A stretch of DNA of 64,000 nucleotides, taken from positions 13,973 to 77,972 of the forward strand of contig CAJUPP010000008.1 in NCBI GenBank assembly GCA_910588325.1. Reading direction: 5' to 3'. The notes under the pieces were generated by a model. The model was not told the DNA's origin. It searched no databases and saw nothing but the letters and a program-made list of their open reading frames with translations. The stretch comes from an uncultured Hungatella sp. GTDB taxonomy: Bacteria > Bacillota > Clostridia > Lachnospirales > Lachnospiraceae. Below are positions 51,175-60,225 of this stretch, one piece after another. A program made the position numbers and the translations under genes. Numbering within the stretch: the stretch's first letter is position 1; the number at the start of each line of letters is the position of its first letter.

Positions 51175-51804
51175 TTACTTGGTTCCGAAGATTCGGTCCC
51201 CTGCATCTCCAAGACCTGGGCAGATATAGGCGTTCTCGTTGAGACAGCGGTCCAGATGGCCTACATAGATCTGTACGTCAGGATGGGCCTTATGAAGACG
51301 TTCCAGGCCTTCCGGCGCGGCGATGATACACATGAATTTGATGGTTTTTCCGCCGTGCTCTTTGATAAAATCAATGGCGGACACTGCGGAGCCGCCGGTT
51401 GCCAGCATGGGATCTGTGACCACAATGGTCCTCTGATCGATGGGACTTGGAAGCTTGCAGTAGTATTCATGGGGCTCGTGGGTCTCCTCATCCCGATACA
51501 GGCCGATGTGGCCTACTTTGGCGGAGGGAACCAGGGAGAGGATTCCATTGACCATTCCAAGTCCGGCGCGGAGAATGGGAACGATTGCCATTTTTTTCCC
51601 GGTGATCATGGGGGTCATGCAGGTTTCGATGGGGGTTTCTACCTCTTTATCTTCCAGAGGAAGGTCTCTTAAGGCTTCGAATCCCATAAGCATGGCGATT
51701 TCTCCGATGAGAGAACGGAATTCATTGGTTCCGGTGTTCTTGTCTCGAAGCAGGGAAATTTTGTGCTGGATCAACGGGTGTGTTAAGATTGTGACATTTT
51801 CCAT
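51175..51804 (-). CDS. upp: Uracil phosphoribosyltransferase
   Basis: A 209-residue enzyme joining uracil and PRPP to UMP. The PRPP loop is in IVVTDPMLATGGSAVSAIDF near residues 126-145, and the C-terminal uracil-binding YICPGLGDAGDRIFGTK is complete. MENVTILTHPLIQHKISLLRD is the standard start. AGGAACTCCC-type ribosome site precedes the ATG on the minus strand (AGGAACT). Monocistronic. Confidence 0.95.
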   Translation of the reverse strand: MENVTILTHPLIQHKISLLRDKNTGTNEFRSLIGEIAMLMGFEALRDLPLEDKEVETPIETCMTPMITGKKMAIVPILRAGLGMVNGILSLVPSAKVGHIGLYRDEETHEPHEYYCKLPSPIDQRTIVVTDPMLATGGSAVSAIDFIKEHGGKTIKFMCIIAAPEGLERLHKAHPDVQIYVGHLDRCLNENAYICPGLGDAGDRIFGTK

Positions 51805-52064
51805 AGGGAGTTCCTTTCTTCCTTTTGTAGGATATATATTTAGCTGTAGTTCTTCAATTTAACCCAAATGAATCAACAAGGTCAATACATCATCTCTGAG
51901 TATAAGGAACATCTTTATTTTAACATAAATCTATGATTTTACAAATACATATTTGAAAAAACTTGATGGAGCATAAAGCAGTTGACGAAACCAGAAGATT
52001 ATCATACAATGGTCTGAACGGCTGTTTGGGGCGGTTGTTGAAAAAACAGGATGGAGGGGAAAAC

Positions 52065-52682
52065 ATGAAAGTATTATTGCTTAACGGAAGTCCCAGAAAA
52101 GATGGAAATACTGCCATTGCCCTGGATGAGATGGTAAAGGTTTTTCATCAGGAAGGCGTGGAGACGGAGATCGTTTCTGTGGGAAATAAGGATATCAGAG
52201 GCTGTATCGCCTGCAATTTTTGTGGGAAAAACGGCAGATGCGTGTTTGACGATCTGGTCAATGAGACGGCGCCTAAGTTTGAGGCCTGTGACGGCCTGGT
52301 AGTAGGAAGCCCGGTCTACTATGCCTCTGCCAACGCTACTCTGGTGGCATTTCTTACCAGGCTGTTCTACAGCACCCATTTTGACAAGACCATGAAGGTG
52401 GGAGCCTCCGTGGTGTGTGCCAGAAGAGGCGGTCTGTCGTCTACTTTTGACGAGTTAAATAAATTCTTTACCATCAGCGGCATGCCGGTGGCTTCCAGCC
52501 AGTACTGGAACAGCGTCCACGGCAGAGAGCCCGGGCAGGCGGTCCAGGACCTGGAAGGACTGCAGACCATGAGGACTCTGGCAAAAAATATGACATTCCT
52601 AATGAAGAGTATTGCCCTGGGCAGGGAGGCCTATGGGCTGCCTGAAAAGGAAGAGCGTGTGTGGACCCACTTTGTGCGGTAA
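52065..52682 (+). CDS. Flavodoxin-like NAD(P)H-dependent FMN oxidoreductase
   Basis: A 205-residue protein beginning MKVLLLNGSPRKDGNTAIAL, the FMN phosphate-binding loop of the iron-sulfur flavoprotein/flavodoxin family. IRGCIACNFCGKNGRCVFDD near residue 45 carries the compact cysteine motif of iron-sulfur flavoproteins, so a [4Fe-4S] cluster is possible. VVGSPVYYASANATL near 82 is the second flavin loop. The start at 52065 has GGAGGGG upstream. It likely shuttles electrons; the partner is unknown. Confidence 0.88.
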   Translation: MKVLLLNGSPRKDGNTAIALDEMVKVFHQEGVETEIVSVGNKDIRGCIACNFCGKNGRCVFDDLVNETAPKFEACDGLVVGSPVYYASANATLVAFLTRLFYSTHFDKTMKVGASVVCARRGGLSSTFDELNKFFTISGMPVASSQYWNSVHGREPGQAVQDLEGLQTMRTLAKNMTFLMKSIALGREAYGLPEKEERVWTHFVR

Positions 52683-52754
52683 TGCAGGGATTCTGTCTGA
52701 AAGAGATAGGAGCCAGGAAGCTTTTGATGTACAGGAAGCGGGGGAGCAATAGCC

Positions 52755-53204
52755 ATGACGAAGATTCTGGTCAGCGCCTGTCTGCTGGGCCTTTGCTGCC
52801 GTTATGACGGGAAGGAGAAGGCGGATGAAAGGGTGCTGAAGCTATTAAAGCGGGATGACATCCAGCTGGTTCCTGTCTGTCCGGAACAGCTTGGGGGTAT
52901 GGAAACTCCCAGGCTGCCGTCGGAGAGGCGAGGGGAAGCTGTGGTAAACAATGCCGGGGAGGATGTGACTAGGCATTACAAAAAGGGCGCCGCCCAGGCG
53001 CTTAAAACAGCCAGGTTATATGGCTGTAAAGCAGCAATATTAAAAGAGAGAAGTCCTTCCTGCGGAAAGGGGCGGATCTATGACGGAACCTTTTCGGGAA
53101 CACTTACAGAAGGGGACGGGGTTACGGCAAAGCTGCTTATGGACCACGGAATTCAGGTTTTTGGAGAAAGTGAAGCGGAATTTGGCAGTATCTGCGGCGG
53201 ATAA
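52755..53204 (+). CDS. DUF523 protein, TudS-like [4Fe-4S] desulfidase
   Basis: A 149-residue DUF523 protein. Three conserved cysteine motifs are present: SACLLGLCCRYDG (Cys9 region), PVCPEQLGGMETPRLPSERR near residue 46, and KERSPSCGKG near 100. In characterised members (TudS) three cysteines hold a [4Fe-4S] cluster that removes sulfur from thiouracil. It follows the flavodoxin-like gene by 72 bases and precedes a MATE gene by 33, probably one operon. upp, which uses uracil, lies nearby on the other strand. Confidence 0.85.
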   Translation: MTKILVSACLLGLCCRYDGKEKADERVLKLLKRDDIQLVPVCPEQLGGMETPRLPSERRGEAVVNNAGEDVTRHYKKGAAQALKTARLYGCKAAILKERSPSCGKGRIYDGTFSGTLTEGDGVTAKLLMDHGIQVFGESEAEFGSICGG

Positions 53205-53237
53205 AAGACAGAAAACAGGAAGATAACAGAGGAAGCT

Positions 53238-54629
53238 ATGAATCGAATTTTATCAGATACAAAGGCGATGCTTGGTGACATCCCATTCTTAAAAAAAGTA
53301 ATGACCATTGCCCTCCCTGTGGCCATGCAGGGAATGTTAAATACCGTGGTGAACCTGGTAGACAACTTAATGATCGGAAGCCTTGGCTCTACGGCTATCG
53401 CTTCCGTAGGGCTTGCCAACAAGGTGTTTTTTGTGTTTACCCTGCTGGTGTTTGGAGTAGCCAGTGGTTCTGGTGTGCTGGCAGCTCAGTACTGGGGGAA
53501 TCAGGATGTGAAAAATATCCGCAAGGTGGTGGGAATAGGCCTGGTGATTTCTATGGCAGGAGCTCTTTTATTCTTGATTCCTGCCAGGCTGAATCCCCGG
53601 CTTATGATGCGGATTTTTACTACCAGTGAGGCCAGTATCCAGATGGGAGCCGCTTATCTGGCAGTGGCGGCTCTTTCCTATCCGTGTACGGCGATCTCCA
53701 ATACATATGTAGCTATGCTCCGGGCCGTAAACCGTGTGAAGGCCCCAGTGGCTATCAGTTGTGTTGCGATTCTGGTGAACATTGTATTTAACTATACGCT
53801 GATTTACGGAAAATTCGGCGCTCCGGCTTTAGGCGTTGTGGGAGCCGCCATTGCAACACTGATTGCCAGAGTAGTAGAGGTAATCCTGATTATTCTGGCA
53901 GTTTATCTGGGAAAGACACCTTTGGCCTGCCGGTTCAAGGAGATGTTCGGATATACCGGAGAATTTCTGAGACAGTTTTTTCGTACGGCGGCTCCGGTTA
54001 TCTGCAATGAATTCGTGTGGGGGCTGGGAGTTACCATCTATTCTATGGCATATGGGCGTATGGGGGACGACGCAGTAGCCGCTATCACCATTGCCACAAC
54101 CATTCAGGATATTGCGGTGGTTTTATTCCAGGGATTGAGCGCAGCGACGGCAGTGATTTTAGGAAATGAGATGGGAGCCGGAAAGTTAAAGCGGGCGGAG
54201 TTGTATGCCAGATATATCTTTATCCTGCAGTTAATCCTGACAATTTTTGCGGCACTTCTCATCGTCGTTTTCCGGTGGAAGATCATCGGCCTCTACCAGC
54301 CGGGCATATCGGATGAAGTGGCTATGTCCGTCAACCGATGCCTTCTGGTTTTTGCCCTGTTTACGCCGGCTAAAATGTTTAATTATATCAATGTCGTAGG
54401 AGTTCTGCGAAGCGGCGGAGATACTATGATGTGCCTGTTCATTGATACCAGCGGTGTCTGGTTTATCGGCATCCCGCTGGCGTTTATCGGAGGGCTGGTG
54501 TTAAAGCAGCCTATCCATATTGTGTATGGGATGGTGATGCTGGAGGAGGTTTATAAGGCTGCTGTGGGCTTCTGGAGATACAGGCAGAAGAAGTGGCTCA
54601 GGAATCTGGCGATGGAACTGGAGGCATAG
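53238..54629 (+). CDS. MATE family efflux transporter
   Basis: A 463-residue protein with twelve membrane helices. IALPVAMQGMLNTVVNLVDNLMIGSLGSTAIASVGLANKV, split over residues 18-60, is the MATE N-terminal helix pair, and the second half repeats it with AAPVICNEFVWGLGVTIYSMAYGRMGDDAVAA near 255. It is of a different subgroup from the MATE protein at 22986. Substrate unknown. AACAGAGGAAGCT precedes the ATG. Confidence 0.91.
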   Translation: MNRILSDTKAMLGDIPFLKKVMTIALPVAMQGMLNTVVNLVDNLMIGSLGSTAIASVGLANKVFFVFTLLVFGVASGSGVLAAQYWGNQDVKNIRKVVGIGLVISMAGALLFLIPARLNPRLMMRIFTTSEASIQMGAAYLAVAALSYPCTAISNTYVAMLRAVNRVKAPVAISCVAILVNIVFNYTLIYGKFGAPALGVVGAAIATLIARVVEVILIILAVYLGKTPLACRFKEMFGYTGEFLRQFFRTAAPVICNEFVWGLGVTIYSMAYGRMGDDAVAAITIATTIQDIAVVLFQGLSAATAVILGNEMGAGKLKRAELYARYIFILQLILTIFAALLIVVFRWKIIGLYQPGISDEVAMSVNRCLLVFALFTPAKMFNYINVVGVLRSGGDTMMCLFIDTSGVWFIGIPLAFIGGLVLKQPIHIVYGMVMLEEVYKAAVGFWRYRQKKWLRNLAMELEA

Positions 54630-54638
54630 TCCTAATTT

Positions 54639-54674
54639 GCTGACACGTTCATTTGGCGGAATATGAACGTGTCA
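54639..54674. terminator. Hairpin between converging MATE and AraC genes
   Basis: CTGACACGTTCAT and ATGAACGTGTCAG form a perfect 13-pair stem with a ten-base loop. The T tract is weak, but the position between two stop codons suggests shared termination. Confidence 0.65.
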
Positions 54675-54685
54675 GTACACTGTCT

Positions 54686-55543
54686 TCACCTCTTTTGCAC
54701 CGGAATCCATATCTCCGAATGGTAATTCTCGTCCTGGGTTCCTTTGGGATATTTGTCCGGCGCGTCATACATTTCCACACAATATCCGGCGGCAAACTCG
54801 TACTCTTTTAATGCCGGCAGCCATTCGGAGAAAATTTTGGCGTTCACATCCTGAAGGGCTGCAGGCAGGGGGCCGTCGCAGGAAAAGACAGCCCATGTAA
54901 ATGCGGGGATGACGCGGGTTTCAAAGCCCTGGGGGATTTCCTTTGCAGGGTCGTACAGATCTGCGATCAGATATTCAAAGCTGTCATGGCCTTTTTGTGG
55001 ATCGATGTTGATGCCGAACATCCCGCAGACGTATCTGCCATTCCCCTTTGCGTAGTGCTCCTGCCAGAACCCGGGGATTTCCTGTTTGCAGGTTTCATAG
55101 CTGAAATTTTTTGATACGGCAAGCACGGTAAAGCTTTCTTTGTCAACAATCTTGTAATTCATAAGATAACCGCCTTTCAATGAGATTTCTAATTTTAACG
55201 GCGCAAAGGTCTTTATCATAACCTCTTCCTTCCGCACCATAAGAGGAGATATGCCATGGAATCTTGTGAATGCTTTTGTAAAGCTGCCGGGAGAATCATA
55301 TCCGTATTTCATTGCGATATCAATGATTTTCATATCGGTGGCGGCAATATCCCCGCCGGCCAGCGCCAGTCTGCGGTTTCGGATATATTCTGCTATGGAA
55401 TAGCCGCAGAGCATATGGAAGCCTTTCTGAAAATAAAAGGGCGAGATATGCACATGGTCTGCCACATCCTCTATAGATATGTCCTCGGTAATATGCTGCT
55501 CCATAAATTCGATTGCGCTCTCCACGGCGTCTGTCCATTCCAT
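54686..55543 (-). CDS. AraC-family regulator with GyrI-like effector domain
   Basis: A 285-residue Rob/BmrR-like activator. The N-terminal AraC double helix-turn-helix (residues about 5-105) has ISIEDVADHVHISPFYFQKGFHMLC and MKIIDIAMKYGYDSPGSFTKAFTRFHGISP in pieces. The C-terminal GyrI-like domain (about 125-285) has VDKESFTVLAVSKNFSYE and ends EIWIPVQK. Such domains bind drugs or small amphipathic ligands, which fits the neighbouring MATE exporter. The start at 55543 follows AAGGAGGAGATATAC. Confidence 0.9.
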   Translation of the reverse strand: MEWTDAVESAIEFMEQHITEDISIEDVADHVHISPFYFQKGFHMLCGYSIAEYIRNRRLALAGGDIAATDMKIIDIAMKYGYDSPGSFTKAFTRFHGISPLMVRKEEVMIKTFAPLKLEISLKGGYLMNYKIVDKESFTVLAVSKNFSYETCKQEIPGFWQEHYAKGNGRYVCGMFGINIDPQKGHDSFEYLIADLYDPAKEIPQGFETRVIPAFTWAVFSCDGPLPAALQDVNAKIFSEWLPALKEYEFAAGYCVEMYDAPDKYPKGTQDENYHSEIWIPVQKR

Positions 55544-55793
55544 GTATATCTCCTCCTTAAGTAAGAACAGTATATCGTATTTTATCGGGCTTTGCATGCT
55601 TTTTTTTGCTTTGATTTGTCTTGTTGACAGAAAAGTCCAAAAACTCTAGCTTTTTCCTGTAAAATGTGGTAATATTTTCTCGTTATTTATCACTTTATGT
55701 ATAGAGTATGACCGCAATTGCGTCTGGTCTTGCTCTGGCAGCGGAATCCGTATCAGGGAATGGGTGCGGATACCGAAAAATAGGAGGGTAGCT
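55544..55793. other. Divergent region between AraC regulator and purine permease
   Basis: Holds a TTGACA at about 55624 without a clear -10 partner and a leader of about 130 bases before pbuG with the small palindrome GCAATTGC. The conserved purine-riboswitch core was looked for and not found. Confidence 0.4.
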
Positions 55794-57215
55794 ATGGAGA
55801 AATTTTTCAAACTCAAAGAGAACGGCACCACCGTGCGCACGGAGGTTCTTGCCGGGCTCACCACCTTCATGACGATGGCTTATATTATCGCCCTGAATCC
55901 CAACCTGCTCACGAATTTTGATGTGGGCTCCGCTCTATGGAACGGCGTGTTTCTGGCAACCTGTATCGCCTCTGCGGTGGCTATGTTCTGTATGGCGTTC
56001 TTGGCCAACAAGCCTTTTGCACTGGCTCCCGGTATGGGGCTTAACAGCTTCTTTGCCGTAGTTGTGGCCAATATTGCAGGACTTACAGGCATGACCTATG
56101 TGGCCAGCTTCCAGGCAGCACTGATCATCATCCTGATTGAGGGCGTAGTGTTTATCGTTCTTTCTATTTTGAACATCCGTGAGAAAATCGTGGACGCCAT
56201 TCCTTTAGGCGTGCGTCTGGGAATCGCCCCGGCCATCGGCATCATGCTGATGAACATCGGTTTAGGCTCCAATGCAGGCGTCTATTCTGAAAACGGCGGC
56301 CCGTTCTATGTGATGAGAGACTTTTTCGGAGCGCTCACTGCCAATGTAGCCAAGACCACCATGGGTTCCGGCTATGGCACTATGGTGCTTCAGGTTATCA
56401 CCATGTTTGTAGGACTGTTTGTGATCGTCATTCTGGCAAAGAAAGGCATCAAAGCAGCTGTTTTGCTGGGAATGCTGGTGGCATCCGTGGTTTACTGGAT
56501 CGGTTCCGCCCTGTTCCTTGGCGCCAATCCTTTTGCATCCTTAAGCAGCGCGTCTTTTGTACCGCCTTTTGCTGATATGGCTTCTACCACCCTGTTTAAG
56601 TTTAATTTCCAGGGCTTTATGGATATCGGCTGGTTTACGGTTATCACACTGATTATCACCTTCTGCATGATCGATATGTTTGATACCATCGGCACTCTGG
56701 TAGGTACCGCTTCCCGTGCTGGCATGGTAGATAAGGACGGCAACATGCCCAATATGAAGGAAGCCCTTCTGTCTGATGCAGTTGGTACCATTGCAGGCGC
56801 CTGCATGGGTACCTCCACTGTCACCACCTTTGTAGAGTCTGCTTCCGGCGTGGAGGCCGGCGGCCGTACCGGTCTTACCGCCCTTACCACAGGCGTTCTG
56901 TTCCTGGCATGTATTTTCATCGCCCCGGTGGCCGCCATTATCCCGGCAGCCGCAACATCCTCTGCGCTGATCTATGTAGGCGTGTTGATGCTGATGGGAC
57001 TTAAGAATGTAAATTTTGACGATATGGATCAGATGGTTCCTGTAGCCCTGATGCTTGTGGGAATGCCTATCTCCGGCTCCATCGGACATGCCATCGGACT
57101 GGGACTTATTTCCTACACAGTCATCAAAGTGTTCAGCGGCAAGGCAAAGGATGTGTCTGTTCTTACTTATGTGATCTCTGTTTTGTTCCTGGTGAAGTTC
57201 TTCCTGGTTGTATAA
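55794..57215 (+). CDS. pbuG: Guanine/hypoxanthine permease (PbuG/AzgA family)
   Basis: A 473-residue NCS2-type permease with about 13 membrane helices. LAGLTTFMTMAYIIALNP near residue 18 and ALAPGMGLNSFFAVVV near 76 are AzgA/PbuG blocks; FCMIDMFDTIGTLVGTASRAGM near 293 and SASGVEAGGRTGLTALTTG near 350 form the substrate site. It imports purine bases. The start at 55794 has GGAGG seven bases upstream. An intrinsic terminator follows. Confidence 0.9.
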   Translation: MEKFFKLKENGTTVRTEVLAGLTTFMTMAYIIALNPNLLTNFDVGSALWNGVFLATCIASAVAMFCMAFLANKPFALAPGMGLNSFFAVVVANIAGLTGMTYVASFQAALIIILIEGVVFIVLSILNIREKIVDAIPLGVRLGIAPAIGIMLMNIGLGSNAGVYSENGGPFYVMRDFFGALTANVAKTTMGSGYGTMVLQVITMFVGLFVIVILAKKGIKAAVLLGMLVASVVYWIGSALFLGANPFASLSSASFVPPFADMASTTLFKFNFQGFMDIGWFTVITLIITFCMIDMFDTIGTLVGTASRAGMVDKDGNMPNMKEALLSDAVGTIAGACMGTSTVTTFVESASGVEAGGRTGLTALTTGVLFLACIFIAPVAAIIPAAATSSALIYVGVLMLMGLKNVNFDDMDQMVPVALMLVGMPISGSIGHAIGLGLISYTVIKVFSGKAKDVSVLTYVISVLFLVKFFLVV

Positions 57216-57283
57216 TCGGAAGAGGACTTACGGCAGTGAGGAGAAAAACCAATAACGCATATAAAAACAGAGTATATGGATGA

Positions 57284-57330
57284 AAAAGAGTCCGAATTGT
57301 CTGAGAGAACCTGACAGTTCGGACTCTTTT
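57284..57330 (+). terminator. Terminator of pbuG
   Basis: An 18-pair stem with one G-U: arms 57284-57301 and 57313-57330, ending in TTTT. It is the strongest hairpin in this gap. Confidence 0.88.
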
Positions 57331-57394
57331 CTGGATCTCCAGGAGGAGTACAGCGGCAGAATGGAGATTATCGTTGTGGGGCGATGAAGGAGTG

Positions 57395-57445
57395 AATAAA
57401 ATGGATCAGGTGTATGTACATATTTTGGGAAGCGGCTCTGGAACG
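57395..57445 (+). CDS. Very short ORF of unknown meaning
   Basis: ATG GAT CAG GTG opens a 16-codon frame, MDQVYVHILGSGSGTE, with a good ribosome site (AAGGAGTGAATAAA). The peptide looks like the first strand of a metallo-beta-lactamase-fold protein (HILGSGSGT) cut short by a stop. It could be a gene remnant or a chance frame. The surrounding 57216-57534 stretch holds no other gene, only the two terminators. Confidence 0.25.
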
Positions 57446-57485
57446 GAATAATCGTTCAGATGCCTGAAAGGAGAATCTGCTGGAG

Positions 57486-57522
57486 CAGGGCTGTGATTCT
57501 AAAATGTCACAGCCCTGTTTTC
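57486..57522. terminator. Terminator between pbuG gap and CotH gene
   Basis: CAGGGCTGTGA and TCACAGCCCTG form a perfect 11-pair stem, followed by TTTTC. It lies just after the CotH stop codon and can serve both directions. Confidence 0.8.
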
Positions 57523-57534
57523 TGAGAAGATACA

Positions 57535-59442
57535 TTAATGTGGGTAACGCTTTTTTTGATACTGGCTGGCGAAAAGCAATGCCAAAACGGAAGTCAGCAG
57601 ACAGAAGCCATAGACGGTTAGGTTAAAGATTTGAGAGTTTGACTGATTTTGACTGTCCGGAGGCATTCTGAAATCGGAGGCATCCATGGCCGGAGGCGGA
57701 TTGGAATTCTTGTCCGGCAGGGCGGTATTGTCCCGGAAAGCTTCCTGGGCTGCTTCCTGAGTTATTTCCTGGGGGTTCTGTTCTTCTTGTCTGTCACGGT
57801 CAGCTGTTTCGTCGTTGTCTTCCCTGTGTCCAGGGAATCTGTCTCCTCCCCGGTCATTGCCGTGGCCTGACATACCTCCCATAACTTCAACGTCGATGGA
57901 GGAGCCGTCCACCAGGTTTTGAGAGTCATCCGTCTGTCCCTGATCCGTGGACGGTATGGAGCCGTCCAGCTGCCCTTTGATGCTTTCTGCCCTCAAAAGA
58001 ACAGCCTGGTAAAGCATCTCAGCCCCGGCAACATATTCCTCGTAGGAATAAAATGCGGTAGGGTCTGTCTGTACCAGCCCATCAATCTGGCCTCGGACGC
58101 GGCTGTAGAATTCCTCAAATCCACCGCCAAAGACATAGCCATCCACCAGTTTCTGGAGATACTCATGATATTTGGAACGGTATGTTTCTTCTTCCAGCAA
58201 GGCATCAAAGAATCGGGTGATTTGAAATGGGGTGTCAATGGCATCATTTATCATATCCATCCCATTGCCGGAACGCCCCATATTCATGCCGCCGAAGGAC
58301 AGGTTATAATCCCAGGGAAGAATATTCAGCTGTCCGCCCTGCTCATACAGGTAATAGTTGTGAGGCATCATGCCGGACAGACTGTCCATATTGACAGAAA
58401 ACACGTGTACTGCCATATATCGGAGAAGGTTGTCGATGTCCAGACAGCGTTCAAGTTCCGTTCCTTCACTGATGTGCCTTAAGGCGGTGACAACTCTTCG
58501 GTGGTCGCTTTTTTTTGTGTCTGTCACCGCACCTTCCCATATGGTAGAATAGCTGTCAAGGTCATCGTCTGTATAATTCAGATCCGCTCCGCTGCCGCCT
58601 CTGGAGGAATTGCCGCCTGGCATTCCGGACATGTTCTTCTGTTCCGGACGTTTCGTGTTGTCTCCCTGAACCGGGATAGGGGCCTCGCCGGGAGATTCCC
58701 CAGCCTCCCCGTTTGGTTTCATTTCTCCAAAAGCCCCAGGTTCTCCGCCTGGTCTCTGGTTCTCTGCTCCCGGGGCTCTTCCGTTTTCAGGACGTTCCCC
58801 GCCCATCCCCATACTTTCCGGCTTATAAAGAGCACCATCCGCCGTCCCGTAATTTCTCAGAAGAAAGCTGTCTTCCACAGCCTCCAAGGCTAAATATACT
58901 CCCCAGTATTCCCCATTGACCGAAACTTCTGCATAATTATACAGAGATGCATCTGCCCCCAGGTACTGATACATATCATACACCAGCGCTTCTTTCATAT
59001 TGGTGGCATCTGCGTAATTGTTGTTCAGAATCAGCTTATCCAGACCCAGACAGGTCTGTCCGTCTACATAGTGGTCAAATTCCAGCTTCAGGCTGTACCG
59101 GTCCGTGTCCGGGTCTGCGACGATGGCTGACAGGCTGGTATTGCCTTTGGGGCGGATTCCTACATTACGGATGGTTTGGCCACCGATTACCACATCGCAG
59201 GAATAATAGGTTTCTTCGGCTGCATGGGAGAGCATGTCTTCCCACTCAGATTCTTCCATCTGAATGTCGATTTGAATGATTTCCCGGGTATCAAACAGTT
59301 CTGATTCATACCGGACAGCCACACCGGTTTCGCCGAAAACTTCCACGGCTTTTTCCGGAAATATCCTTGCCAGTATGCAGACCAGCACGGCCAGCGCTGC
59401 CATGGCAGTAACGATCTTTGTTATGTATGTGTGGGTAATCAT
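57535..59442 (-). CDS. CotH kinase family protein, membrane anchored
   Basis: A 635-residue extracytoplasmic protein. N-terminal membrane helix (about 8-28) and C-terminal helix (about 608-626) with a basic tail. The CotH domain has GIRPKGNTSLSAI, SLKLEFDHYVDGQTCLGLDKLILNNNYAD in two parts, VNGEYWGVYLALEAVEDSFL near residue 185 and the catalytic-like LPWDYNLSFGGMN near 385. A Gly/Pro/Glu/Asn-rich insert (about 210-290) interrupts the domain, and a second acidic low-complexity region precedes the last helix. In this three-gene cluster with DUF4956 and VTC it recurs in clostridia; the polymer or protein modified is unknown. Confidence 0.88.
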   Translation of the reverse strand: MITHTYITKIVTAMAALAVLVCILARIFPEKAVEVFGETGVAVRYESELFDTREIIQIDIQMEESEWEDMLSHAAEETYYSCDVVIGGQTIRNVGIRPKGNTSLSAIVADPDTDRYSLKLEFDHYVDGQTCLGLDKLILNNNYADATNMKEALVYDMYQYLGADASLYNYAEVSVNGEYWGVYLALEAVEDSFLLRNYGTADGALYKPESMGMGGERPENGRAPGAENQRPGGEPGAFGEMKPNGEAGESPGEAPIPVQGDNTKRPEQKNMSGMPGGNSSRGGSGADLNYTDDDLDSYSTIWEGAVTDTKKSDHRRVVTALRHISEGTELERCLDIDNLLRYMAVHVFSVNMDSLSGMMPHNYYLYEQGGQLNILPWDYNLSFGGMNMGRSGNGMDMINDAIDTPFQITRFFDALLEEETYRSKYHEYLQKLVDGYVFGGGFEEFYSRVRGQIDGLVQTDPTAFYSYEEYVAGAEMLYQAVLLRAESIKGQLDGSIPSTDQGQTDDSQNLVDGSSIDVEVMGGMSGHGNDRGGDRFPGHREDNDETADRDRQEEQNPQEITQEAAQEAFRDNTALPDKNSNPPPAMDASDFRMPPDSQNQSNSQIFNLTVYGFCLLTSVLALLFASQYQKKRYPH

Positions 59443-59457
59443 GACAGCCCCCCTTTA

Positions 59458-60129
59458 TCATGACATATACTCGCCGTTGTAGCTTACCAGGGTGACGTCA
59501 TTTACGCCTGCAATATCATGAAGCCGGTTGACGAAGTCGGTCTCGGCATCTTTCATACGGATTTCCGCTGTCAGTTCGACGCCTGCAACGGTTACAGTCT
59601 TGGATTTAACCACGAAGCGCTCCACAGATGTTTGGGTCACATGAAGGGCCGTCTCCTCTGACTGATGGTCGCTGCAGTTTAGAATCAGGATGTATGGGTT
59701 ATCGTGAATCCTGCGGTTGGCAAACAGAATCAGGATGGCGCCGATGATCACAGAGCCGATGACAGCCAGGGGAATCATGCCTGCGCCGATGACAATGCCG
59801 ACGGCGATGGCCCAGAACAAATATACAATCTCCATAGGCTCTTTGATGGCAGCCCGGAAACGGACAATGGAGAGGGCGCCTACCATACCAAGAGAAAGAA
59901 CTACATTGGAGGTTACAGCCATGATAACCAAGGTGGTTACCAGAGAAAGGCCTACAAGAGTCATGGCAAAGCCTGTGGAGTACATGACTCCGTTGAAGGT
60001 CTTTTTATAAACCATAAATATAAACAGCCCCATAACCAGGGCAAATAACATGCCGATGAGGGTGTCAACTGGTGAAAATTCCGTTACGCTTTCCAGAAAG
60101 CTGGATTTAAAAATATCGTTGAATGTCAT
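59458..60129 (-). CDS. DUF4956 membrane protein
   Basis: A 223-residue protein with about four membrane helices in the first 135 residues and a cytoplasmic C-terminal domain (about 140-223) ending DVTLVSYNGEYMS. LSLGMVGALSIVRFRAAIKEPMEIVYLFWAIAVGI, in two parts, is the hallmark of DUF4956. It often sits next to VTC-domain and CotH genes, as here. Function not established. AGGAGAAC precedes the start. Confidence 0.9.
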   Translation of the reverse strand: MTFNDIFKSSFLESVTEFSPVDTLIGMLFALVMGLFIFMVYKKTFNGVMYSTGFAMTLVGLSLVTTLVIMAVTSNVVLSLGMVGALSIVRFRAAIKEPMEIVYLFWAIAVGIVIGAGMIPLAVIGSVIIGAILILFANRRIHDNPYILILNCSDHQSEETALHVTQTSVERFVVKSKTVTVAGVELTAEIRMKDAETDFVNRLHDIAGVNDVTLVSYNGEYMS

Positions 60130-60225
60130 AATTTTTGTTCTCCTTTTTCAATAAATTGCCGCACAGCCCTCTGTATTACCTGCAGGGCCTTGTATAAATA
60201 ACGCTGTTTAAACATGGAGGCCGCT

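Noticed and set aside
55600..55793. Purine riboswitch upstream of pbuG
   Set aside because: The conserved junction and loop motifs were not found in the leader.
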